Assembly (NCBI GenBank): GCA_024639785.1
Contig: JAHEGI010000002.1
Span: 93,803-157,802 of the forward strand
Direction of reading: 5' to 3'
Length of the DNA stretch: 64,000 nt
Origin: Cryomorphaceae bacterium
GTDB taxonomy: Bacteria; Bacteroidota; Bacteroidia; Flavobacteriales; Schleiferiaceae
Shown: one piece after another, positions 8,440 through 17,146 of the stretch
Layout: each line of letters starts with the position of its first letter
Numbering within the stretch: the stretch's first letter is position 1
Position numbers and translations under genes: made by a program
Notes under the pieces: generated by a model
What the model saw: only the letters and a program-made list of their open reading frames with translations
Databases searched by the model: none
What the model was told of the DNA's origin: nothing

Positions 8440-10499
8440 TGAAACGTATTATCCTCGCACTTGCCGCCCTGGCTACTTTTTCAGCTTCGGCACAGTTGGA
8501 CCGAAGCATTCGACCTAGCGCGGCGGAACCTCGCGTTCCCACCATCGCCCCCTACACCCAGTTCACCCTGAAAAACGGCATGACCGTACTGGTGGTAGAA
8601 GACCACAAACTCCCTCGTATCTCCGTGGGCCTTTCTATGGATCCCGGTCAGCTGTATGAGGGCGAAATCGCCGGTGTAGGCTTCTTGACGGGGGACCTCC
8701 TGTCCGAAGGCACCACCTTGCGGGATAAAGCCAGCCTAGACCAATCTGTGGATTACATCGGTGCGCGCTTGCGCACAGGCCCCACGGGTGTAAATACCAA
8801 CGGTTTGAGCAAGTACGCGGATCAGTTGTTCAACATTGCAGCCGAAGTGGCCACCAAGCCTGCCTTCCCTGCATCGTCTTTTGACAAGTTGAAGAACCAG
8901 TTCGTCACCAGTTTGAAAAACGAGCGTGACAACCCCGGGAGCATCCGCAGCAACGTTTCTCGTGCTTTACTCTACGGCACCATCCACCCCGCTGGCGAAT
9001 TGGTGACGGAAGCCACGGTCAACAACGTGACACTCAAAGACTGCCAGACCTTCTACATGACCTACTGGAAGCCCAACATTGCCACCTTGGTCATTGTGGG
9101 AGATATCTCAGTAGATCATGCACGTCAGTTGGCTGAAACCCACTTCGGCAGCTGGAAAGGGAAATTCAAGTCCGAAGTGACCTATCCCGCACCGCCAAAG
9201 CAGGCGAACTCGCGCATCGTATTGGTCAACCGCGACGCCTCCGTGCAGTCTAGCATTACGGTAACCAATACCATGAATTTGGCCGTGGGCCATCCCGATG
9301 CGGAAGCTATGGCCGTAATGAATCAGGTATTGGGTGCAGGCTCTGCGGGCCGTTTGTTCCAAAACTTGCGCGAGGACAAGGCCTATACCTATGGGGCATA
9401 TTCCAGCTATGGTACGGGCAAGTATACCACGTCCTTTAGTGCTGAAGCAGAAGTTCGCAATGCGGTTACCGACTCTGCCGTTGCTGAATTCCTTTTCGAA
9501 CTGAATCGCATTCGCACCGAGCCGATTACAGCCGATGATTTGCGCGCAGCGAAGAACAATTTGTCGGGCAGTTTTGGTCGTTCCTTGGAGAACCCTGCCA
9601 CCGTGGCACGCTTTGCGACAAACATCCAGGAGTACGGCTTGTCATCTGACTATTACAACAACTATTTGACCCGGTTAGAGGCAGTTACTACCGCGGATGT
9701 GCAGCGCGTGGCCAACACCTACATTGAAGAAGGTAAATTCTTGATTGTCATTGTGGGTAAAGGATTGGAAATCGCCAAAGGGCTTGAGCGTTTGGGTTTC
9801 CCCATTGAATACTACACGTTAGATGCCGAACCAACGGCGGCTCCCGTAGCCACGCTGCCAGAAGGCTTGACTGCGCAAAAAGTTCTGGATGTGGCAATGG
9901 ATGCCATGGGTGGACGCGAGGCAATTGCAGCCGTTCAAAACATAGACATTCAGCAAGAGGCAAGCTTGATGGGAATGACCTTAACATTTCATTCGGTCTA
10001 CGCGCAACCCAATTTGATTTTCTCGGAGCAGAAGACCCCGATGGGAAGCAGCGTAAAGAAATACAACGGCAAACAAGTGGTTGTGCAAGCGAATGGCCAG
10101 GATGTTCCTGTAGACGAGGCCATGACGGCAGATGTCATCAATGATTCTTGGTGCACAGAGTTGCTTCTTACCGCAGGGGAGAATGGAAACGTGAAGCTTT
10201 CAGAGGCTCCTGCCACCATAGGCGATGCACTCTGCTATGAGCTCGTCGTGACCCTCGGCAGCAATGAAGTGAAGCGTTACTATGACGCCAAGACGGGTCT
10301 ATGCGTCCGTCAAAGCCAAGTAGCCCAAACGCCTCAAGGAGACCAAGTGATCAACGTGGACTTCAGTGATTATAAGGCGGTGGATGGAATATCTGTAGCG
10401 CATAGCATGAAGGTGCCTCTGCAGCCTGGAATGGATTTGGAGGTTAAAACGATCTCTGTGACCATCAACGGCGAAGTGGACAAGAACATTTTTAACTAA
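8439..10499 (+). CDS. M16 peptidase-like, non-catalytic partner with C-terminal extra domain
   Basis: A 686-residue secreted partner of the preceding protease. Signal peptide 1-18 (LAALATFSASA). The M16 fold covers about 30-450; at the zinc-motif position the sequence reads GVGFLTGDLLSEGT, without HxxEH, so it is catalytically dead alone. The substrate-binding Arg/Tyr motif is intact (NLREDKAYTYGAYSSYG). Residues about 480-686 form an added domain beginning ATLPEGLTAQKVLDVAMDAMGG, resembling LolA-like or outer-membrane-associated domains often attached to Bacteroidota insulinases. Translationally coupled to the catalytic subunit and followed by a strong terminator. Confidence 0.9.
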   Translation: MKRIILALAALATFSASAQLDRSIRPSAAEPRVPTIAPYTQFTLKNGMTVLVVEDHKLPRISVGLSMDPGQLYEGEIAGVGFLTGDLLSEGTTLRDKASLDQSVDYIGARLRTGPTGVNTNGLSKYADQLFNIAAEVATKPAFPASSFDKLKNQFVTSLKNERDNPGSIRSNVSRALLYGTIHPAGELVTEATVNNVTLKDCQTFYMTYWKPNIATLVIVGDISVDHARQLAETHFGSWKGKFKSEVTYPAPPKQANSRIVLVNRDASVQSSITVTNTMNLAVGHPDAEAMAVMNQVLGAGSAGRLFQNLREDKAYTYGAYSSYGTGKYTTSFSAEAEVRNAVTDSAVAEFLFELNRIRTEPITADDLRAAKNNLSGSFGRSLENPATVARFATNIQEYGLSSDYYNNYLTRLEAVTTADVQRVANTYIEEGKFLIVIVGKGLEIAKGLERLGFPIEYYTLDAEPTAAPVATLPEGLTAQKVLDVAMDAMGGREAIAAVQNIDIQQEASLMGMTLTFHSVYAQPNLIFSEQKTPMGSSVKKYNGKQVVVQANGQDVPVDEAMTADVINDSWCTELLLTAGENGNVKLSEAPATIGDALCYELVVTLGSNEVKRYYDAKTGLCVRQSQVAQTPQGDQVINVDFSDYKAVDGISVAHSMKVPLQPGMDLEVKTISVTINGEVDKNIFN

Positions 10500-10548
10500 G
10501 AAACCGTCTCCTTTCGGAGTTCCCGTTGAACCCCTATGCACTCTTCAA

Positions 10549-10577
10549 AACCCTGGGCCTAGCTCAGGGTTTTTTTT
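10549..10577 (+). terminator. rho-independent terminator after the M16 pair
   Basis: AACCCTG and CAGGGTT form a 7-bp stem around a 9-base loop (10549-10571), followed by a run of eight T (10570-10577). It lies 50 bases after the stop of the second M16 gene. Confidence 0.85.
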
Positions 10578-10636
10578 GGATTAAACACGCCGAGTCAATA
10601 GGAGATACTCATCCTCAAGGCTCGAAGGCATAGTAC

Positions 10637-11512
10637 CTACGCCTTGCGGTTTACCATCCAAACGCCCACTAAGATGGTGACCATCCCGATGTAGTGATTG
10701 AAGAGCAGTTCCTCCCCAAAAACAAGTCCCCAGGCCAAGGCCACAATGGGAATCACATAGGTAGTGGACGCCGCAAACAAGGGGGTGGTCATGGCAATCA
10801 AACGGTTGAAAACTACCATGGATAGGCTGGTTCCTACTAAGCCCAAAAAGGCAATGGCGGCCAAACTGCTCCACATTTCTGGGCTACCGGTGAATTGCGC
10901 CGGGAAGTTCGTGGCGGCCAGGATGCCAACGGAAGGCACGGATGCGCCAAGCATGGCAAAAAGGGTGATTGCGCGAGGGGAAAGGTGTTTTAATCGATCT
11001 CCTATGGTATTAATACTCACTCCGTAACATGCCGCAGCGAGCACGGCTAGCAGGAGATAGGGCCAGCTTTGGCCGACGGAAGAATGATCATCAAAGGGAT
11101 TGATCAAAATGAGCGCCCCAATAAAGCCAACCGCAACACCGAGCGCACGCACCCACCGCAGGGCGCGACCAAAAGCAATTAACCCCACTAATAAAGTGAA
11201 AAGAGGAGTCATGGAATTAGTAATGCCGACTACCCCAGATGGAACATGTTCGACCGCAATGGGGAAGAGCAAGTAGGGGATAGAATTTCCCAACAAAGCG
11301 ACAATTAAAAAAGCGGGAATATCCTCTTTTCGGAATTCTTTGAGTTGCGGCCAAGCGAAGGAAAGCGTGAGCAAAGCTGCAAAGACGATGCGCGCTGCCC
11401 CAATTTGAACCGCAGTGAAGGCGATCAGCGCATGCTTCATCAAAATGAAAGAGGATCCCCATACCAACACTAAGGCGGTAAACATGACCCAAGGGAGTAG
11501 ATTGCGATTCAT
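10637..11512 (-). CDS. EamA/DMT family transporter
   Basis: A 291-residue inner-membrane transporter with ten hydrophobic helices and the twin EamA repeat of the drug/metabolite transporter superfamily. Examples are WVMFTALVLVWGSSFILMKHA at the start and AIAFLGLVGTSLSMVVFNRLI in the second half. The substrate is unknown; relatives export amino acids or metabolites. The ATG at 11512 is chosen over an upstream in-frame codon at 11545 because the longer form would run through the promoter shared with the divergent COX15 gene. Its -7 box (TAccTTTG on the minus strand, 11520-11527) lies only 7 bases from this ATG. Confidence 0.9.
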   Translation of the reverse strand: MNRNLLPWVMFTALVLVWGSSFILMKHALIAFTAVQIGAARIVFAALLTLSFAWPQLKEFRKEDIPAFLIVALLGNSIPYLLFPIAVEHVPSGVVGITNSMTPLFTLLVGLIAFGRALRWVRALGVAVGFIGALILINPFDDHSSVGQSWPYLLLAVLAAACYGVSINTIGDRLKHLSPRAITLFAMLGASVPSVGILAATNFPAQFTGSPEMWSSLAAIAFLGLVGTSLSMVVFNRLIAMTTPLFAASTTYVIPIVALAWGLVFGEELLFNHYIGMVTILVGVWMVNRKA

Positions 11513-11519
11513 AAGGCGC

Positions 11520-11538
11520 CAAAGGTAGATTACCTTTG
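11520..11538. promoter_or_regulatory. overlapping divergent -7 boxes (CAAAGGTA gat TACCTTTG)
   Basis: A perfect 8-bp inverted repeat with a 3-base spacer. Its right arm TACCTTTG (11531-11538) is a -7 element for the COX15 gene, 5 bases before that ATG. Its left arm read on the minus strand is the same element for the EamA transporter, 7 bases before its ATG. Only 31 bases separate the two start codons, so polymerase binding on the two strands should be mutually exclusive and both mRNAs essentially leaderless. Confidence 0.7.
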
Positions 11539-11543
11539 CACCC

Positions 11544-12632
11544 ATGCCACAATCTCCAACAACAAAATGGACCGCGGTTTTGCGTCGGTTACTTCAGGCA
11601 GCAATCACCTTGACCTTATTGGTCATTTTGGCGGGTTCCATCGTCCGAATGACGGGATCTGGGATGGGATGTCCGGATTGGCCCACGTGCTTTGGGTATT
11701 TAATTCCCCCTACGGAAGAAGCGCAGGTCACGTGGGCGCCAAATGTGATGGTTGGCGAAGGTCAAATGATTGTGCGAAATGACACGCTTTGGGTGGCCTT
11801 GGAAACTTTTACAACCAAAGAGCAGTTCGACGGGAACCATTGGTCGGCCTATACCCGGCATGACTATGCCGTATTTAATCCGGTACACACTTGGATTGAG
11901 TATCTGAATCGATTGGTTGGAGCCTTGCTGGGCCTTCCAGTGTTACTCGCTTGCGCATGGACTTTAGGGCGGTTTAGATCGCATCCCAAATGGTCTCTCA
12001 CCATGCTTGCGGCGCTATTCGTCCTGGGATTTGAGGCTTGGCTGGGTAAAGTCGTAGTGGATGGCAATTTGATTCCCCACCAAATCACCTACCACATGGC
12101 CGGGGCCTTTTTGCTATTGGGCTTGCTTACCGCGGTGTATCGTTCCGTTTCGACCGAATGGGAAGTGCACGCGCTTCGCGCTGAACGAGGCATGGAAGGC
12201 GTAGAAGGGGACCGGAAGACGGCCTACCATATTTTCCTGGTTTTGATTGGACTATTGAGTGTTCAAATTCTCATGGGTACCCAAGTGCGCGAAGAGGTAG
12301 ACGGGTTGATCAAAGCATTCGGATTAGATGCAGATCGAAGCCAGTGGATTGATCAATTGCCCGTTGGATTGCTGATTCATCGAAGTTTCAGCATCCTAAT
12401 TCTGGGCGTTTCCTATTATCTCTATCGAAAGACCAAAGGCTTAGGCGGTTTGAAAGTACGCGCAGCGTTTGTTCTCTACGCGCTCCTTATAGAAACGGCT
12501 CTAGGGGCTGGGATGTACTATTTTGCCATCCCTCGCTTCATGCAGCCCGCACATTTACTCCTGAGCGCCATCTCCTGGTTCCTCCTAGTGGATGGGGCCT
12601 TCAAAGCCTGGTTGATATTGAGGAAGCGCTAG
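11544..12632 (+). CDS. COX15/CtaA family haem A synthase
   Basis: A 362-residue polytopic inner-membrane protein that oxidises the C8 methyl of haem O to make haem A for cytochrome c oxidase. The first helix ends in AGSIVRMTGSGMGCPDWPTCFG, whose Cys pair and GSG turn are the family signature. Conserved His residues occur in HTWIEYLNRL, HQITYHMAGA, HRSFSI and AHLLLSAISW, the expected haem ligands of the two four-helix bundles. A soluble insert (about 60-100) after helix 1 carries extra sequence not typical of proteobacterial CtaA. The ATG lies 5 bases after a TACCTTTG box, so the transcript is probably leaderless. Confidence 0.93.
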   Translation: MPQSPTTKWTAVLRRLLQAAITLTLLVILAGSIVRMTGSGMGCPDWPTCFGYLIPPTEEAQVTWAPNVMVGEGQMIVRNDTLWVALETFTTKEQFDGNHWSAYTRHDYAVFNPVHTWIEYLNRLVGALLGLPVLLACAWTLGRFRSHPKWSLTMLAALFVLGFEAWLGKVVVDGNLIPHQITYHMAGAFLLLGLLTAVYRSVSTEWEVHALRAERGMEGVEGDRKTAYHIFLVLIGLLSVQILMGTQVREEVDGLIKAFGLDADRSQWIDQLPVGLLIHRSFSILILGVSYYLYRKTKGLGGLKVRAAFVLYALLIETALGAGMYYFAIPRFMQPAHLLLSAISWFLLVDGAFKAWLILRKR

Positions 12633-12800
12633 GGCATGCGGGAGGGTGCGTGACAGATAGCGCAGGCATCGCGCCGTGGCCTTCACCCTAAAACCTTTAA
12701 ACGAATACACCCTTACTTTTTGGGCCGAGAGGCATGGTGAATATCTGTCTCTGGATTGAAGGTCAAAGGAAACTGGGACGGGCAGATTTGTCTTCCCTCC

Positions 12801-13394
12801 CTATTCCCATTCCAGCGACTCAAAGAACCGTACCACTTCAGCTTCAAAAAATGCATTGACTGGGGCGAGGGAATCCGCATTTGGTTGGGCATACACATAG
12901 GCTGCCCCGCGAATAAAATGGGATAGGCTATCGGTGGCAAAAAATTGTACTGCCGAGGCGGCATTGCCTTGCATTTGAAACATTACGGCGTACACTTTCG
13001 AGTCAGGATTGATGTAGAGCTTCTGAGCGATTCCATCAGCTACAACCGAATGTTTGAAGGCTAATTTATGAGCATCGTCAATGAGGTCGGCAAGATTGCC
13101 TTCGACGGGCTTGTAGGTGAGTTGCATGCGGCCACGACACCAAGGATAGACGAGATCCCCCCAGCCTAATTCTGGCCGTGCTTCCCATTGCGCTGAACCA
13201 TCCACCATCATTTGATACGGAAAGTGTGGTCCAGTCAAGTCGGCTAAGGATTGGACCTCGGTGATGGGCGCCTCGATTCGCAGGTAGCCCGACGGTTTGG
13301 GCGTGCCATCGCCGGTTGGCCAGAGCCAAAGGGCAAAGGTTCCCATGGCTAAGACCAATGCGACTGAAATAATCCAGACGGCCTTACGAGGCAT
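12801..13394 (-). CDS. gldD: gliding motility protein GldD (no lipobox)
   Basis: GldD, an envelope component required for gliding and type IX secretion in Flavobacterium, 197 residues. Matches by motif include KPSGYLRIEAP near the start, RMQLTYKPVEGNLADLIDDAHKLAFKH, NPDSKVYAVMFQMQGNAASAVQFFATDS and the C-terminal FFESLEWE. GldD is normally a lipoprotein, but here the N-terminal hydrophobic segment (VWIISVALVLAMGTFALWLW) contains no Cys, so it is probably an uncleaved membrane anchor. Start is ATG at 13394, overlapping the gldE stop by 11 bases; a TTG three codons upstream is the alternative. gldE-gldD is a conserved pair. Confidence 0.92.
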   Translation of the reverse strand: MPRKAVWIISVALVLAMGTFALWLWPTGDGTPKPSGYLRIEAPITEVQSLADLTGPHFPYQMMVDGSAQWEARPELGWGDLVYPWCRGRMQLTYKPVEGNLADLIDDAHKLAFKHSVVADGIAQKLYINPDSKVYAVMFQMQGNAASAVQFFATDSLSHFIRGAAYVYAQPNADSLAPVNAFFEAEVVRFFESLEWE

Positions 13395-14694
13395 GGCGTT
13401 CAATTTTTACTTTGACGCGAACAATGCGGCGGCGATCGGCTGCTTCAACTGTCCAATGCACCGGTCCGGTATGCAGTGCCTCCCCTTTCAAGGGCATCCG
13501 ACCTAGTTGTTCTAAGATCAACCCAGCGACCGTATCGGCCTCACCGCGGTAACTGTCAAGCACATCCGGTTCAAGGTCTACTGCGCGGAACAAATCACTG
13601 AGCTGGGCTCGCGCTTCAAACACAAAGGTGTCCTCATCGAGTTGGGAAAATAGCTGCTCCTCCGTGTCAAATTCATCGCGAATCTCACCAACAATTTCTT
13701 CCATGACGTCTTCCAGGGTCACCAGTCCGGATACCCCGCCAAATTCATCGACGACCAGCGCCATGTGCATTTTCTTTTCCCGAAAATCACCAAGCAAATC
13801 ATCGATTTTCATGCTTTCTGTGACAAAAAATGCGGGCCGAACCAATTCGGTCCAAGCAAAATTCTCGGGGGCATCCAAATGTTTTAGAAGGTCTTTGGCA
13901 TGGAGTACCCCGAGGATGGTATCTAGATTTTCCTGAAAGATGGGCACGCGAGAATAGCCGTTTTCGGAAACGGAACCCAAGACTTCCGATAGCGCCTTCC
14001 CTGATTCAATCGCCAAAACATCTTGACGTGGGGTCATGATTTGTTTCACCGAGGTGTTGCCAAAGCGCACGATCTCCCGCAAGAGTCGCTGCTGCTCTGG
14101 GGTGGTCGCATCATCGGAAGTGAGATCTAAGGCGTCTTCCAATTCTTCTACGGTCAAGGTTTTATTCTTGCTGCTTCGTTCAATAAAGCGGCTCGAGCCA
14201 ACGAGCGCGCGGCTGATGGGTTCCAGTAGGCGCATGCTTCCTTGAATCAGTGGAGCGATACTCTTGGCCCATGAAACGCCGTGGCTGGCCGCATAGGTTT
14301 TTGGGATAACCTCTCCAAAAATGAGGAGTAAGGCCGTCACTAAAACGGTTTGAATACCAATAGCCAACCATGGATGCGCTTCGAAATTGAAGATTAAGCC
14401 CGTCACCCAAGTGGACAGTAAAATGAGCGCCAAGTTGAACAAGTTGTTCAATATCAATAACGAGGCGAGGAGTTTCTCAGGGTGCTTGAGAATGTCCAAA
14501 ACGCGGTCAGATACCGGTGATTTATCCTCATTTAAACCCGCCTTGTCATTCGGGGTCAAAGAGAAGAAGGCAACTTCCGACGCCGAAGCCACAGCTGAGC
14601 CGAGCAATAGCAGTCCCATGATGCCCATGGGGACTAAAGCTTCCGCGGGAAAAGGTTGAAATAAATCGGAGAAAGGGGTCGGGTCAGGGTCCAA
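13384..14694 (-). CDS. gldE: gliding motility-associated protein GldE (CNNM/CBS/CorC type)
   Basis: A 436-residue inner-membrane protein. An N-terminal CNNM-type membrane domain (about 20-200, ASASEVAFFSLTPNDK onward) is followed by a CBS pair (VKQIMTPRQDVLAIE; GYSRVPIFQENLDTILGVLHAKDLL; ALVVDEFGGVSGLVTLEDVMEEIVGEI) and a CorC/HlyC C-terminal domain. GldE supports GldD function in gliding; ion transport is suggested by family but unproven. The start is TTG giving MDPDPTPFSDLF, which matches the usual MDPDP-like GldE beginning; the next in-frame ATG would cut into the first helix. It lies 29 bases after ssb. A paralogue is at 46840-48084. Confidence 0.9.
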   Translation of the reverse strand: MDPDPTPFSDLFQPFPAEALVPMGIMGLLLLGSAVASASEVAFFSLTPNDKAGLNEDKSPVSDRVLDILKHPEKLLASLLILNNLFNLALILLSTWVTGLIFNFEAHPWLAIGIQTVLVTALLLIFGEVIPKTYAASHGVSWAKSIAPLIQGSMRLLEPISRALVGSSRFIERSSKNKTLTVEELEDALDLTSDDATTPEQQRLLREIVRFGNTSVKQIMTPRQDVLAIESGKALSEVLGSVSENGYSRVPIFQENLDTILGVLHAKDLLKHLDAPENFAWTELVRPAFFVTESMKIDDLLGDFREKKMHMALVVDEFGGVSGLVTLEDVMEEIVGEIRDEFDTEEQLFSQLDEDTFVFEARAQLSDLFRAVDLEPDVLDSYRGEADTVAGLILEQLGRMPLKGEALHTGPVHWTVEAADRRRIVRVKVKIERHAS

Positions 14695-14723
14695 GGAGGA
14701 GAGTTTGGTTCACAGAAAGGGAG

Positions 14724-15194
14724 TTAGAACGGGAAATCGTCTTCTCCCTGATCCGAGGGGAGGTCGGATCCATACGCGCTACGATCATCGGCATTGCGAT
14801 AGGCAGCGCGGGGCGTGCCGGTGTGTTCTCCTTCTTCCCGCGTGCTGGAGCGCATGGGGTTCGGACCGAGCATCGTCATGGAATCTGCGGCAATTTCAAT
14901 ATTGTATCGTGTTTGATTGTGGTCATCCGTCCATTGGCGTGAACGAATCTTGCCCTCAATAAATACTTTGTCGCCTTTCTTTAAGTAGCGTTCGCAGACT
15001 TCTGCCAAGCGAGGTGAGCGCACGACAATCGTGTGCCATTCTGTGTTTTCACGGCGATTGCCGTCGCGATCTGTAAAGTTTTCGGTGGTAGCAATAGGGA
15101 ATCGCACCAGCATGCCTCCATTGTCAAAGTTGCGAACCTCAGGGTCTTTGCCCAGGTTGCCGATCAACATGACCTTATTTAAAGTACCTGCCAT
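14724..15194 (-). CDS. ssb: single-stranded DNA-binding protein
   Basis: A 156-residue SSB that coats single-stranded DNA in replication and repair. The OB-fold occupies 1-110 (MAGTLNKVMLIGNLGKDPEVR, NTEWHTIVV, KKGDKVFIEGKIRSRQWTDD). A disordered linker leads to the acidic tail ending EDDFPF, close to the canonical DDIPF tip that recruits partner proteins. It lies 18 bases after mutY, consistent with co-expression of repair genes in the mutY-ssb-gldE-gldD order known from flavobacteria. Confidence 0.97.
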   Translation of the reverse strand: MAGTLNKVMLIGNLGKDPEVRNFDNGGMLVRFPIATTENFTDRDGNRRENTEWHTIVVRSPRLAEVCERYLKKGDKVFIEGKIRSRQWTDDHNQTRYNIEIAADSMTMLGPNPMRSSTREEGEHTGTPRAAYRNADDRSAYGSDLPSDQGEDDFPF

Positions 15195-15212
15195 TTGTAT
15201 GAAGTGTAAAAA

Positions 15213-16214
15213 TCAAAAGTAGTTTTTTTCCTCAAACCACCATCGAATTGGTACGGGAAGGCCAAGGTTTTTCACTTCCTCCAAGGAGAACCATTGAACT
15301 GCCGGCGTCATGGGGACTTTTACAACGTCTTTTTCGTGGAAAAACAACGTGAGTTTCTTGTGGGATAGCAGGTGGGTGCAGCGCAAAGCGGTCGCAGTAG
15401 CAGCCTCGGGAGCTATGGCGACCGGAAATGACCATAGGCCGCCCCAAATACCTTGATCCACGCGTTTTTCTAGCCCGAATTTGCCTTGGTCGACATAAAT
15501 ATGGAAATGCCAGTCCTCTACGTTGGGGGCTTTCTTGGAGGGTTTTACGGGAAAAGATTCCATCGTGCCACGACGAAAGGCCTCGCATTGACGGTGCAAA
15601 GGACACTCCGGGCATTTTGGTTGCGTTGGCGTGCAAATTCGCGCGCCCAAATCCATAATTGCTTGATTGCTATCTCCGGGACGATGGGCATCCAGCACGG
15701 GAATCGCCTGTGCACGAATGGTAGCGAGGGTACTGCTTCGATCAATCCGGTCAGCGATAGCAAAATATCGGCTATACACGCGCAGCGCATTGCCATCTAG
15801 GGCTGGGCTGAGCTCTTTAAAGCATATGGATGCGATGGCAGCTGCGGTGTAAGGGCCAATTCCAGGGAGCTTTACGAGCTCTGAACTTTGGGAAGGGAAG
15901 GAGCCTCGTTCCTGAATGAGTTGTGCGGTCCGATGCAAATTTCGAGCGCGACTGTAGTATCCCAAGCCGGCCCAGAGAGCCATCACCTGGTCGCTTGGCG
16001 CATTGGCCAAGGATTCTACCGTGGGAAAAGTTGCCATGAATCGTTCCCAGTAGGGGAGTCCCTGATCCACTCGGGTTTGCTGCAGAATGATCTCACTGAG
16101 CCAAATGGCATACGGATTGCTATCTTTTCGCCAAGGCAAGGGTCTGCGATGGTGGTCAAACCACTCAATCAGAGAGTCTTTGGCATTGAAATCCTGTATT
16201 GTTGTTTCGGTCAC
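15213..16214 (-). CDS. mutY: A/G-specific adenine glycosylase
   Basis: A 333-residue MutY that removes adenine mispaired with 8-oxoguanine. The HhH-GPD glycosylase domain has catalytic Glu41 in SEIILQQTRVDQG, the helix-hairpin-helix LPGIGPYTAAAI (116-127) and Asp140 in LDGNALRVY. The 4Fe-4S cluster Cys residues are C194, C201, C204 and C210 (spacing 6-2-5). The C-terminal NUDIX-like domain that recognises 8-oxoG covers about 230-333. The start is GTG; no ATG occurs before the catalytic region. Divergent from HU, as is usual in this phylum. Confidence 0.96.
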   Translation of the reverse strand: MTETTIQDFNAKDSLIEWFDHHRRPLPWRKDSNPYAIWLSEIILQQTRVDQGLPYWERFMATFPTVESLANAPSDQVMALWAGLGYYSRARNLHRTAQLIQERGSFPSQSSELVKLPGIGPYTAAAIASICFKELSPALDGNALRVYSRYFAIADRIDRSSTLATIRAQAIPVLDAHRPGDSNQAIMDLGARICTPTQPKCPECPLHRQCEAFRRGTMESFPVKPSKKAPNVEDWHFHIYVDQGKFGLEKRVDQGIWGGLWSFPVAIAPEAATATALRCTHLLSHKKLTLFFHEKDVVKVPMTPAVQWFSLEEVKNLGLPVPIRWWFEEKNYF

Positions 16215-16221
16215 TATTACT

Positions 16222-16229
16222 TAACTTTG
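16222..16229 (+). promoter_or_regulatory. -7 box of the HU operon (TAacTTTG)
   Basis: TAACTTTG on the plus strand, 70 bases before the HU ATG, so this unit has a genuine leader. The leader contains a CCCC(attcttt)CCGGGG-type small stem near 16247-16262. It contrasts with the leaderless heads elsewhere in the window. Confidence 0.5.
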
Positions 16230-16299
16230 CGCCCGCTAAAATAACCCCATTCTTTCCGGGGTAAGACACGGAAAGAAACACGTATAAAACGCAATTACC

Positions 16300-16593
16300 A
16301 TGACAAAAGCGGACATCGTCACGCGAATCTCAGACCGTACTGGTCTCGAAAAATCAGATGTACTAGCCGTAGTAGAGGGCTTCATGCGCGAAGTAAAGTC
16401 GAGCATGGAATCCGGCGAAAATGTTTACCTCCGTGGCTTTGGCAGCTTTGTGCTGAAGAAGCGTGCGGAGAAAACCGGTCGCAATATTTCCAAAAACACC
16501 ACATTGATTATCCCTGCCCATTACATTCCTTCTTTCAAGCCTGCAAAGACTTTTGCGGAGGAGGTAAAGAGCAATGTTGAGGTAAAAGACTAA
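16300..16593 (+). CDS. HU/IHF family DNA-binding protein
   Basis: A 97-residue nucleoid protein that bends DNA as a dimer. It begins MTKADIVTRISDRTGLEKSDV with the two-helix body, followed by the beta arm region YLRGFGSFVLKKRAEKTGRN and the DNA-intercalating Pro in LIIPAHYIPSFKPAKTF. Family length is about 90-100. It heads a plus-strand group of HU, a TPR protein, a 29-residue basic protein and RNase G. Confidence 0.96.
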   Translation: MTKADIVTRISDRTGLEKSDVLAVVEGFMREVKSSMESGENVYLRGFGSFVLKKRAEKTGRNISKNTTLIIPAHYIPSFKPAKTFAEEVKSNVEVKD

Positions 16594-16608
16594 AAGCGAA
16601 TAGAAGGA

Positions 16609-17121
16609 ATGAAGCGCGCATGGGTTTATGCTATTTCTGCGGTGGTTGTGGTGACCGCTGTAGTGATGCTTATGCCGCATGCGCCCAGTGCGCCCGAAGC
16701 GACAGTGGCCGAAACGCCTACCCTAAGTCCCTTGGATCAGAAAGTCCAAGATGCCCTCGCCATCATTGAATCTCAAGATGGCAATCCTATGCAGGCTATT
16801 TTCCTCCTTCGTGAGGTGGTAGCTGAAGATCCTGAACATCGCGACGCCCAATACACGTTGGGTCGTTTCTCCATGATGTCAGGACAGTGGGATAAGGCCG
16901 TGGAGCGTTTCCAAATTGTACTGCAGATTCAATCAGATGATGCAGACGCGGCGGAAGGCCTGGCCCAGTCCCTAGTTGAGTTAGGACAAGTAGAAGGGGC
17001 AATTCAAGGCCTTCAGTCGTTTTTAAACGAACACCCCAACACATCCCGTGCCTCCGAATTGACAGCACTTATGGAAACGCTGCAAGCGGGAAACGCAACG
17101 GAGGCGAAAGAACTTCAATGA
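16609..17121 (+). CDS. TPR protein, membrane-anchored
   Basis: A 170-residue protein with an N-terminal membrane anchor (about 5-24, VYAISAVVVVTAVVMLM), a Pro/Ala/Thr linker, and two to three tetratricopeptide repeats covering about 45-160 (AIFLLREVVAEDPEHRDAQYTLGRFSMMSGQ; ADAAEGLAQSLVELGQVEGAIQGL). TPRs mediate protein-protein contacts; no partner can be named. It sits 15 bases after HU and 25 bases before the small basic gene, a neighbourhood conserved in Bacteroidota. Confidence 0.82.
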   Translation: MKRAWVYAISAVVVVTAVVMLMPHAPSAPEATVAETPTLSPLDQKVQDALAIIESQDGNPMQAIFLLREVVAEDPEHRDAQYTLGRFSMMSGQWDKAVERFQIVLQIQSDDADAAEGLAQSLVELGQVEGAIQGLQSFLNEHPNTSRASELTALMETLQAGNATEAKELQ

Positions 17122-17146
17122 TTGTTTCATTTTAATCGACAGCATT

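Noticed and set aside
7066-12706. Shared AACCTTTAAACGA word at about 7066 and about 12693
   Set aside because: Only 13 bases and two copies in unrelated gaps; not enough to call a repeat family.
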